Shown here one piece after another: positions 47,688 to 59,091 of a stretch of DNA of 64,000 nt. The translations under genes were made by a program, and so were the position numbers. The first letter of the stretch is position 1. Every line of letters begins with the position of its first letter. Origin of the DNA: Norana najaformis. Lineage: Eukaryota > Annelida > Clitellata > Crassiclitellata > Hormogastridae. Where the stretch lies: contig OZ029915.1 in assembly GCA_964023275.1 (NCBI GenBank), positions 33,211,989 through 33,275,988 on the forward strand, given 5' to 3'. The notes below the pieces were generated by a model that saw only the letters and a program-made list of their open reading frames with translations, made no database searches and was not told where the DNA came from.

Positions 47688-47700
47688 GTTGCCGGGCAAC
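47688..47700 (-). promoter_or_regulatory. Perfect palindromic X-box (RFX site) upstream of SPATA4
   Basis: GTTGCC-G-GGCAAC, two perfect inverted half-sites with a 1-nt spacer, 77 bp upstream of the SPATA4 start codon. RFX factors bind such sites in promoters of ciliary and flagellar genes. Position and gene type fit. The canonical spacer is 2 nt, although 0-3 is tolerated. Confidence 0.65.
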
Positions 47701-49166
47701 AAAGTCGGCCCACATAATCGGCTAGTGGTTAAAACACGCGTCATTGTCCAATCCCAGCACGACGTTGCAATCGGGCCAATTCGATAATGTCCAACCCAAC
47801 GAGGTCCAACCAGATTTCGAAAGTCTCCCTAAAATATTTAACGAATGGAATAACATTTGCTCTGCTTACTGTTTTGCCTAAAGATTTTGAAGTGTTCTAA
47901 AAATCACTGGTTTTACCACATCAGTCCTCAGTTAATCGTAATCGTAATTATAGTATCGGGAACGGCTCTGTTTTGGGGTTATTGGACGTTAGGGGTATCT
48001 TGACCTTAAGCGCGTATAAGTTCGCAACTTTTCACTGTGTGTGGGCACCCATGAGTCCATAAATGTGCCTTACTTTAGAAACCACTTAGCACTTACATTT
48101 GCAGGTCTTTGACATAACGATGATATAAGTAATGATAATCGTCTTGGAATGTTAATAACAGTAAAAGCAATAGCAATCTTGTTGTAATAAGCTGCCCATT
48201 TCTATTTGTTCTTTGATGTCATTCAGATCGAAACTTGAGACTCATATCTTTCAACTTACTTACCTACCACAGCCTAACTTCTGTTTTTCTGTGACCTCTC
48301 AGAATTTAGCCTGGCTTATCCAACGGATTATGATTTCTCTTGATTTCACTTTAAGCGACCATCGATTGATGCCTTGGGCATTTTGATAACTGCGCTATAG
48401 AAGTCATTTGATTACCATAGATTAAATTGAAAGACCACAATGGCATGGTAAACGCGTGTTGACCCACGGCCGTGGTTGACCTGAGTTGAAGGTGTTCTAT
48501 TATACCCAACAAGTGGGTGCTCATGGCTGATTGGCTTAATTCAGTGTTTGAAACTCAGGACCTACAGACCACATGTGACCCACGACTCAATGCGTCTTTG
48601 CCATATTTAGTAGGAAATTAAGCAATTAATTAATTAATTAGCAGGAAATCAAGGAAATTAATTAGACATTTGCTACGCACCAAAATGCTTACTAAGAGAA
48701 CCTTCGATTTATCAGTGATGGCCCGCTCTGGGCCCAATAAACATGGCTGTCTGGGTTCTAGAACATGGCAGTATGGCTTTGCAGAAAACGAAGTCACGAC
48801 ATAATGATCTGTTTTAGCACAAATGTAGGAAGTTATCAAGTTAACCAGATCAGTTAGCGCTTATAAGGGTATAGTTCCTACAGTTTCTGTTGATGTTACA
48901 TCTTTCTCGTCCATTTCAATTCTTTTCATCATTCCCTCAAGTTACTGTTTATGCTTGTCTGTCAACACCAAATCACATTAACGCACTCTTACATTGCTTG
49001 CAGTAAAAGAACATTTGAAAGATCTTTATGGATCACTCTGGGAAAGTGGTGGGATCAATATTCTCAAACCTGCAGCTTGGCAATGTGAATGTGTAGTTAT
49101 GGCTGTGCTAAAACAGTCCAAGAAAGTTCCTGGGCATTTTAGAAGTCTCCAGGATGCATATCCTAT
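47701..49166. other. Spacer upstream of SPATA4
   Basis: CCAAT words occur at about 47,747 and 47,776 within 170 bp of the SPATA4 start and could be promoter elements. The rest is AT-rich without recognisable genes. Confidence 0.35.
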
Positions 49167-50133
49167 GTGACCAGCTCAAGAAAATTTCAGATTCCTCTAT
49201 CTCTTTCAGCCTGGACTCTGCCTGCACAACACACCTTTAACACTAACTCTTCTGTCCGTAACCTAGGTGACCAAAACCTCAGCTTCTCTGATCACATTAC
49301 CCATCTCTCCCACTCTTGCTTTATGCATATCTGTGACCTTCGCAGAATCCGCCCTATGCTTGACTTTAAAACTGCATCAACCATTGCCACATCCTTAGTC
49401 CATGCTAAATTAGACTATTGCAATTCACTATTCCTGAACATAGGCTCCACCCAAATAAGCCGCCTTCAAGCCATACAGAATGCTCTTGCTCGTGCTGTCA
49501 CCAAAACCCCCAAACACCATCACATCACTCCTGTTCTTAAGTCACTACACTGGCTTAAAATACCTGAACGAATCGAGTACAAAGTCCTATCACTTACCTA
49601 CAACACACTTCAATCTTCCCAACCCTCCTATCTTCGTCAGTTATTTACAATACAACCGCTTCGCTCAACCCGCTCCTCTTCTGCCCTAACACTGCTCCGC
49701 CTCCCGTCACCTCATCCTTAAAATTTGGTAAACGCTCCATAGCCATAGCTGCCCCACCACTCTGGAATAAACTCCCCTCAGAACTGCGACAGTTTTCTGA
49801 CCCACCATACAAACTCATCGATGCTCCACCGCTTGCAACTTCTGCTTCGGCCTTTCGCTCAAAACTCAAAACATTCCTCTTTCACAGATCATACCCTGAC
49901 ACCCCTTCTTCCTCTTATCTCTCTCTCCTCTCCAACCCTAAACACCACCCCCACATCACATAGCTGCCACGCTGTCTCTCTGTCTGACTTTTGGACCTTG
50001 ACCTGGAACCGGACCCTTTTTGCCTATCGATTTTGTTTTGACTGAGCGCCTGTGAATAAGCTGGTCCCCGCAGTGCGGCTTTCATTGGGCCCTGTAAAAA
50101 TCTCGGAATTACGATTATGATTACCCTACTATC
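49167..50133 (+). mobile_element. LINE 3' part (C-terminus and 3' end); source of the family C tail
   Basis: A 184-codon plus-strand frame (49,167-49,721) encodes the region after the reverse transcriptase of a CR1-like element. Motifs include LSFSDHITHLSHSCF, KLDYCNSLFLNIGSTQISRL, QAIQNALARAVTKTPKHHHI and LKSLHWLKIPERIEYKVLSL. After a single frame change it continues as APPLWNKLPSELRQF and FRSKLKTFLFHRSYP to about 49,945. The 3' UTR ends with TGAATAAGCTGGTCCCCGCA, GTAAAAATCTCGG and TTACGATTATGATTAC. It is 5'-truncated but well preserved, so probably fairly young. Confidence 0.9.
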
Positions 50134-51386
50134 TTCCTCATTTTATCCAATCACAGATGCTTCAGATGGGAAGAAAAACACCAGTACTAAATACACATTT
50201 TCTCACAATAAAACTAAGCAGCAGCATAATAACATTTCTGTTCAAAGATCCAGTGTGTTTGAAACTAGATGCTTGCAAAGCTGAAGCATCTAAAAAATGC
50301 CAGCTACACTAACTAATAATGTTATGAACTTTCTAACCAGATCAAATTCTTTTTCAGATCACAACTAAATAATTACAGTGAAATCCACTCTGAAATCATT
50401 CTGCATATTCAAAATTTGTTTAGTATATACATTAACAGTTAAACTTGCTTTAAACACTAATATACACAGACATAATAATGGCAATGTATTGGCAGGCTGC
50501 TTCTTCCATTCAAGTCCAAGAGTCTTTAGCCGCTTCGTATGCCATGCAAGCTGTACAGACATCGATTTTAGTCTACCTCTGTGGCCAGAGGGAAATGAAA
50601 ACATCAAAAAAGAAAGTGTATAAAAACCTCACTCAGGACAAATGATAAGAACATTTGACTGATATAAACAAGAATTGCAAATAAATCTGATATCAAATGA
50701 ATTAATTCTAACTACTTACTTAATACTGGGCTCTCAGTCCACCCAATGCCCTACACAGGTTTCATTTTCAAAATCTTTAGTCGCACTTTTACAACCAATT
50801 ACCACACAATAAACAGTTTGTACCAATAGAGCACGCAGTCTGTAATTTTGATGTGTCTACACATAATTTTAAATTGAAATCACAGCATTGAAGTTCAACC
50901 AAACATATACTAACTTAAATTTGTTTATTTAAGATCGGGCTACATAAAACATATGAACTGAAAGCATTAAATTTAATAAGAACTTGTAATACTGCTTCAT
51001 AAATTGTCTGGAAATAAAAACTACATTTTCAAACTTCAAACAGGCTTGGTGACCCTTAAATTGAAATAAATTCTCTACTCTGACCTAAAGAATTACTAGG
51101 TAGCCAAATAGTTCAAAATGACTAAAATTACTGGTACTTATTACCAGCTGCTTTCAGTCAAAGATGAGTAAACAATTTCTACAGTGACACTACTAGTTGG
51201 GGGTAGGTTATGGTGGAATAATTCATTTTCCCCCCATGATTTGTACATGCACTTGTAGGTTGAAAATGAAAATAACAACCGGAAAGGTTGGCAGGGCACA
51301 AGTGGAACTGAAAAAGGATGCTTTTCCAGAAAACATTTGCCTGTTGGGATCCTATAAAACTAATCAGAGGAAAATGCTGGCAGTAT
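50134..51386. other. Spacer downstream of the receptor kinase gene
   Basis: AT-rich; mirrored open frames at 50,365-50,623 are composition effects. No gene is seen. Confidence 0.35.
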
Positions 51387-51392
51387 TTTATT
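51387..51392 (-). terminator. Candidate AATAAA poly(A) signal of the receptor kinase gene
   Basis: First AATAAA on the minus strand after the stop codon, about 115 nt downstream. Confidence 0.4.
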
Positions 51393-51506
51393 TTGAAGCT
51401 GTTATGACAATACTTGCCGACAACCAGGAGATAACACTGACTTGTGACAATAAAGCTGAAGTTCAAGTTGCAATAAATATCTGGAACTTTCACTGACTCA
51501 CAGACG

Positions 51507-51971
51507 TTAAACATACTCTTCTCTCATTACAGAATCATATTGTGGAGGTATGCTAGATTCCAGTAAGTACTTAGGGTGGATGCTGTCCAGTTCATATGAC
51601 TTCTGTAGCTTCTCAGCTTTTTTCCCTGTTGCTTCAGCTGAAGTGTCACCACGTTTCTTAACCAGCAGCTCATTCTCATAAATATTCTTGTCTTGTTCAA
51701 TGGCAACAGCATTTGTACCTGGCACTGGAATATTGCTTTTAAAAGACGCTTTCTTTTCCAACAACTTAGTTGTCTCTGGATTGTGAGCTTCACTGAGGGA
51801 GGACGGCTTACTCAGCAACCCCTGCTGCTCAGCATAGTCGGTTGGAACAGATTTTGGTTCGACATAGTATGAAGATTGCTTCTCAAGTTTCTTGGAATAA
51901 TCCTTTGATGGCGTGTTCCTCATGCGCAGGTAACCATCGAATGAAGAACTGGTATTCAGGTCTAAGTAAAG
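51507..51971 (-). CDS. VEGFR: VEGFR-like exon q (C-terminal tail)
   Basis: Acceptor CATTTTTAG, then 154 codons and TAA. The tail is hydrophilic, with Tyr motifs YLDL, YLRM, YYVEP, YENE, YELD and YDSV, and ends REEYV. Confidence 0.9.
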   Translation of the reverse strand, partial: LYLDLNTSSSFDGYLRMRNTPSKDYSKKLEKQSSYYVEPKSVPTDYAEQQGLLSKPSSLSEAHNPETTKLLEKKASFKSNIPVPGTNAVAIEQDKNIYENELLVKKRGDTSAEATGKKAEKLQKSYELDSIHPKYLLESSIPPQYDSVMREEYV

Positions 51972-54900
51972 CTAAAAATGTAAAAATAAAATTTGAAAGA
52001 AGTGCAAATTACAATGATCAGCCACATAATGAATAATTCAGTCAGGGACTCCACCCATCAATAAATTATTTTAATTATTATTACTGCACAGCTGTTAAGA
52101 TAACAGTCCCAAAAGAGACAAATCCCAAGACCTACAATTTTTCTATAAAGTCTCACAACTGTGTATTTTGCAAAATAAGCTCATATCTTTTGTGCAGGAT
52201 TTAGCCACAGTCAGCTGCATTAGTAGATCTGATATGTTTTACCTGCTAAGTCAAACTTAAAATTAAAACCTTTGAGGTAAGAGCCTTGGCAACAACCTTA
52301 CCGGGCGTACACTGTCATCCAAGAAGTCATCAAAAAAAGCGACAAGCTCTGTGAAATCAGGTCTGGCATTTGGTTCAGCATCCCAGCACCGCATCATGCA
52401 CTGATTGCTGAAACAATGCAAACAGACAACTAAATAGAGTAACACTGTGATGCCGTCACACATGACAAACACGCTGTATATGTTTTAAAAAAGAAGAGAA
52501 GAGTAGATGACGGGGCACATAAAAGGTAAAGACTCTGAAGCAAAGGCTTACATAGTTTCTGGGCAGTTGGATGGTTTCTCGAGCCTGTATCCTTTCCTCA
52601 ATCGATCAATGAAAGTCTCATCCATTTCTACACCAGGGTATGGGTTTCCTCCTGTGGCAAACAAATCAATCGATCAAAGAAATCAAACATTAACTGAAAT
52701 ACCATTCAATCATTTAGCTCACATTATTATTGAAACAATTGTTACAAAAATGTATTCCTCAATTAGGCTTTAAAATACTAATAATTATCGGTCAAGGGTT
52801 GAAACTGCATGCTTTTTTATTTGCAGGATTGAGATGTTATCAATAGTCTATGGACAATTATTTAATTGACGTCAAGTTGGTCATCTGTGAAAATGATGTA
52901 AATCTCTACACAAACTGCCTAACATTGTGCTACTATTTTACCTTCCTGGAATTAGTCATAGTACTTATCCCACTATAATTCAAATTACAGTTTGGACCCG
53001 TTAATTTGAAATCATCGGGGGACAAGCGGTCGAAACTGTGTAAACCAGGCCATGTGTAAAACAGCCAAACAACCATGTCCACTGGGACCTAGCTGGCCCA
53101 CTTGATATCACTATTGACAACTGATGGCCAGTAGTGGGTCAAATATGGGCCTAACAAACATGGCTGACAGAGAATACTGCTGAAATAACCTTATATATTC
53201 TCTAATAGCCTAAAAATATTCGAACAGATGGCAGCAGCAACAAGGTCTCCCTCTTGGGTAATGCCACTAAAATGGCGCAGGTGTTTTCTCTCCAATCCAA
53301 CTTCTAAAACTACAATCTTCACAAATTCGAGCAACTTTGTTTCATTTTTCACTCAACTTCATAGAACTGACTCTGCCATACCAAGATCTCTAGATATTTG
53401 GCCTTCTTAGCAGCTAATCTTTCCTCATTGGTGTATGAATTCTGATACTTGACTCTGCATTACTTTAAATATCTAAGGCATAATATAAATATCTAAATAT
53501 ATGTAGCATGACAAGTGCGATACTTCTTACCAACATTGGGATAAACAGGAAAAGGAAAAACCTTACAGAGCACGTTCAAGTGATTTAATCAAACCTACAT
53601 AACTTTGGGATATGACACCACTTGGCCTTACGTAGACTCAAGGGTAAAACAGTAGAGCATAAACTAGTCTACACTGTATTGCTATTAATACGAAAATTCA
53701 TAATGAGCATGTCACACCATGTTATAGGATATGAAAACAACTCCTGCTTTACCAATTTCATGGTAATAAAGAACTTAAATACATAAACATGTTGCATTTC
53801 AATGAAAATTTTAAGTGGCACTACCAGTAGCTATGTTCAAATCTGGCTCATTTGCTTCTTCTGCAAATCCTGTCTACTGAACGTGATCACAAAAGAAATA
53901 AGCTCTAACGTACCAAGAGTGAACAGTTCCCAGACAAGAATTCCAAAAGACCAGCTGAAAATATAACAGTGTGCACTCCAAATGATTATCTATAAATACT
54001 GTAATGTGACTTTTATTATCCTAAGCAAATATATTTGTCTTGGCAATTAAAACTACGCTTAAACTGTAGATTTCACTGAAAAACACAAGATTGTAAACGA
54101 ATAAAGAAAATCTCTGAGTTATCATTTAGATCAAAAAGATGGAGTCAGCAAAGTATTAAGATATGATGGAAGGCCAGTGTTCTGAGCCTTAAAGAAAGGA
54201 CAAGAAAAATAAATATGAGAATGACAAAGCTGAAGTTGATCACCGAGTGCACGAGTATGTGAGTGAGCGAGCAAGTTAGTCAACCAGTAAATCGGTCAAT
54301 TTATGAAAAACTAAAGAAAGGCAAAAGAAATGGGACAGCTTTATTGATACAGTACCTACCTAATGTGCCACAACCACATAAAAATTTATGAATGCTAATA
54401 GGTGACTTACACATCACTCTTGCTAGTGTAGATCTTATGAGTGAGTGACTCCAATGCCATCCACTTGACCGGAATTGGAGTCTGTCGAAAATCAACACAA
54501 CAGCATTATTATTACTGCTGCTATTTTTTATTCTTAATTCTTTCATTCTGTATATTAGGTTTTATATTTTAAAAGAATAAAACAGCTTAACTGAATCAAA
54601 ACTGAAAACAATTAAAAAACCACAGTCCACAAGATAAATCATATCTTCAGACCTCTTTATCCTGTTTTCCTATATACATGAAAAGCACATGACAGCGAAA
54701 ACTAGAAAGTCTAACTAAAATGCCTAAAGAACATATCATGCTATAATACATAAGTCTCAATTGGCCTATTACCCCTGAATAAAATCACTTAGTGTAAAAA
54801 GGCAATGGACAATGCTTTTGATAACAATAATAATCTATAATAATCTGAGAACATTATAACACCACTGTAATAATGCTCAAAGCTGCCACTATCACCTCTT

Positions 54901-57900
54901 GTACAAAAGAAAATGAGGGTAATATTCCAAAAGACAGTACAGTACCTCTTAAACTAAAAAAATATAAAATTCAAAATCAACAACAGCTTCAAGTAATTTA
55001 GCTTACATCTGATTTCTTGTGATATTCATTGTACTTGTAGCAATCCTTGGCAAGACCAAAGTCGCAGATTTTCACAACACCATCGTCTGCCAGAAGAACG
55101 TTCCGTGTAGCCAGATCTCGATGTATGTACTAGGGAAACACAAAGAAATGAAGAATAAGAGCACAAAATAAAAATTTCAAAGAAACGTTTAAAACATTTT
55201 AAATGATTAATGACATCTCTGAGGTGGCACAAGTAAGAGTGTACATGGCCCTAAGAAAAATAGAGGTGATTTATTAAATGAGTGCTACATATGTAGTACA
55301 TAACTTATAAAGCATCCCTTTGTATATTCATGCATTTACTAAATTTATATACCCAGGCAGTGCCTCTGCTAGACATCCACAAAAAAGTGCTCCCAGCCCA
55401 GCCTTGGTGAAAGAGAACAGCCTAGCAATTGATACTTCCGTGTCTTCAAGATTATCTAATTAACCATATCTTTATTGACCCAAGAAAAAAGATTTCAATT
55501 TGCCTTTCATTCACAATCAGGACGCAAAAAGTTTCAGTCAGAACATCCAGGATACAATTCTGGCAGGTGTAGCAAAGTTAAGCAATATTTAACCCACTAA
55601 GTAATTGACCGCATGGAACAACACACCACTAGGCGCCTACCCAGCCCTCTATTCTTTCAGGGTTGGAAAATGGGTACCAGCACAAGTTGGAATGTCTTGT
55701 CATTGGGTTGCTTTGGTCATGTCAGTGTCTCAGTAGAATGATCTTTTGATCTTGAGACTATGCTTCTGTTAAGTTTCTACAGAGGCATTTAGACACGTGT
55801 TGTACCATACACTTTCATCTTTATCTACTCAGAAAACTGCTTTGCTGAGCGCTGGTGAAACAAAAACAGCTTTACTTTAAAGCAGAAGGCACCAGAGTGG
55901 AACCGACATTCCCATGCCAAACTTGCATCAAACATGGCCGACAAAGGGATGCTAACTTTATCTATAACACTACATATTTCTTAGGCAAATCAGGGAAGGA
56001 TAAGAACTTTAAAAAAATTAGAAGCACAACTGAAACACAAGAAGAGGAAAAGAAACTTATATTCTACCTTTCTAGAAGCCAAATACTCCATGCCTCTTGC
56101 AATTTGGAATGCAAAGCAAACCAGATTTTTCGTAGTCAGAGGTTGACCATCATCAGAGTTCTTCATGTTGCCTTTCTCAGCCCTGGCATTTGCTTGCAAT
56201 TGCTGGGCACTATTGACATAATTGTTGCATGGTGTCTGATGAGATTCCATCACCTCCTTCTTCTTTTGCATGTGACAAAACATTTCCTCATCACTGAGTG
56301 TATCCAGGAAGTTGGATCGATGCTTGACCAGATGGTCACGGAGACAACCATGGGGACAGTATTCAACGATGACATACAGAGCACCTGCAGCCACAACAAA
56401 GTTCATCTGTAATCAAGCTATAAAAGTTTACCTGACTAACAGCATTTGAAAAATTGAGCAGCAATTTATGCAATATAATGTTACAGACAACTTTATAAGA
56501 GCTTATCAAATGTACTCAGAACATGCAATGCACAAAAGTAGAATTGCAAACTTCTCTGTAATTGAATGACGCTTCCTGAACTGGAAGTAGTCAATGTATG
56601 GCACACTATTTAAAGTCACTGGCCTGTATGCACGGAGTATAGTTTGATGGTTTATAGAAACATTTTCAGAACCTACCTTACCAGAGCTACCCATGAGATA
56701 ATGATAACGAAGTAAAAATGTGTTACCTGTCCAGCTTGAATATGGAAAGGAACAACAAACCTAGTTAAATTCTAGACATCTATCAAAGGTAAACTGATCT
56801 ATTTGAACTTAAGACAGATAGCATGGAGTCTATTATAAGCACAGAATTTTAGAGAACCTCTGCTGAGCTCTGTCGTCACTGCTCCTAGTAGGTTAAGGAT
56901 GTTGAGATGAGACCCGAGGTGAATAAGGACCTTCATTTCAGACAAAAGTGCCTTCAGCTGCTCATGATCTCCAATGTCTAAAACAAACACAACAATCACA
57001 CCAGTTCAACATTTATTCATTCTATCCATCAAATAGCATACAAAGCAGATGTACAGTTCTGACCTGAATGCCATCACAAGCATCTCACAACCTTACACAA
57101 CAAATACTTACACACCTAAACAGGTTAGGTGGCACCTGGCTTGTTGATGCATCACTGACAGTAAGGTGTAGCTGAGTAATCCTGACTCCTGTTACTACCT
57201 ATGTCCTCTAAATACTTTGAATACCACGCCACCTGCTGTCCATTCAGCCCTCCATCCTTATGGGTCAGTAAAGCAGAACCATAAGTTTGAAGGTTAAAAA
57301 AGGGTTTTGCCATTGGATTGCTACGGTTGAGTCAGTGGCTGAGCCAAATCATCCTTTGACTCAAGGCCACGCTCTTGAGTTTTTTGAGGTGTGTCAACAG
57401 GTGTTGTATTATCTCATCTTCACCTTCTAAACATCATATACAAAAAATGCAATGTTACAAACTATGTTGCTAAGGAGCCAAATTTTTGTTTTACTTATAA
57501 TTTAGCCAATGATTTAATTAGGTTATACTAAAAATTGACAACTCATCTTATAGTTGGCGTGTTTTATAGTTGACAATCATGTTCTTTGTCCCAATTCGAC
57601 AGGATTTGCGTCAACCAAGAGGCTTAGATGTTTCCTGGGTTCATGCTTTGTTAGATGAGAAACTAAAAGTTGTCAGCTTAGATCTGACTAGTGTGTACTT
57701 TTATGCCCAAACAAATCCATATACAAATTATAATCATCATCAGTGTGTCCCAAGACGTTCAAATGCAGAAGTCACTATACAACCACAAAAGCTTTATGAA
57801 CAATTACTGATTATCACATGGATGATAGTTTTCAATGAAACTAACATAAGTTGATTAAATGAGCAAATGTTGCACATCCCAACCTTTAACCATTTTTACA

Positions 57901-59009
57901 GCCACTAGGGTGCGTTCTTCAGATTCAAGCAAACCAATCGCCTCTGCTCTCATCACCTTTCCAAATGCACCTTGACCAAGAACAATATCTGAAAACAAGA
58001 AAATAATAAAATATATTTAGTTTATACACTCACAAGTTTATAAAAGCTTCCATTACACCGATTCTAGTAAAATCCCTGATGTGGTGGTGAAATGTTTTAG
58101 GTTAGATATCATTTGAGATAGGAACCATACCTGTACTCAGAAAGCATAATGTCCTAATAAATATATTCAAAAATAAGAATATAATAATGTCTTAATAAAA
58201 CATATCCATAAATTCATGCATATTTCTAGTTTTACAAATCTGCCAAAGAATAATGAATAATAATAAAATGCTGTTCAAAGATATGGCAAATATCTCAATA
58301 AATACTTAATAAATACAATATATTTACAAATTCTTAATAAATACAATAACAATCAAATTTATCACAACTTGCCAAATTTTAGGCATTCTTTAGGAAATTC
58401 CCAGGCTGGGTCATAGGCCAAGCAGTCTGCCTGCTCATCCAGTGGTAGATCTGGGTCATAACGAACGGAAGAACTGGCCTGGAGGTAGACTTCATAAGGG
58501 AGTGCAATGTACTGGAAAACAAGAATAATGTATTTTAACAAGCACGAAAATTAAAAAATTAAATAGTCTGAATTGTTTGTGGCTCAGATTCTGAAAACTT
58601 ATACAAAAGCCCAAAACTATGCAAGTTATATGCTCCAGAAAGGCCACATTGCACTTTATTAAAGACTTCTTGGCATGTGACAACAGCCTTACTGTCAAAG
58701 AAACGCACAGGTTGGGACTAAAATATGAACCCTTAGTAGTAGAGCAGAGCAAACAGCCAGCTTAGTTATGATCCCATCAGCAAGACTCCAAAAGATGCAG
58801 TGCTATAGCTGCCTTGCTCTTAAGAATGGATTCGCATTTGCAATTACAGCAAAGACAAAAACAGTTCTTCAGGTGTCCTACTAATGAAACTTCACAACAA
58901 TGAGGCATATTACATTACTCTAAGAAAACTTGCAGAGTACTTTAAGACATGCCTTTTAGATCTTTCAGATAGCCATGTTTCAGCATCTTTGACAGGTGCT
59001 ATATAAATG

Positions 59010-59091
<82 letters not shown>

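Noticed and set aside
55855-56412. 185-codon plus-strand open frame
   Set aside because: It lies opposite receptor exon k and its flanks. The minus strand has splice sites, matching phases and kinase motifs, so the plus frame is a shadow.
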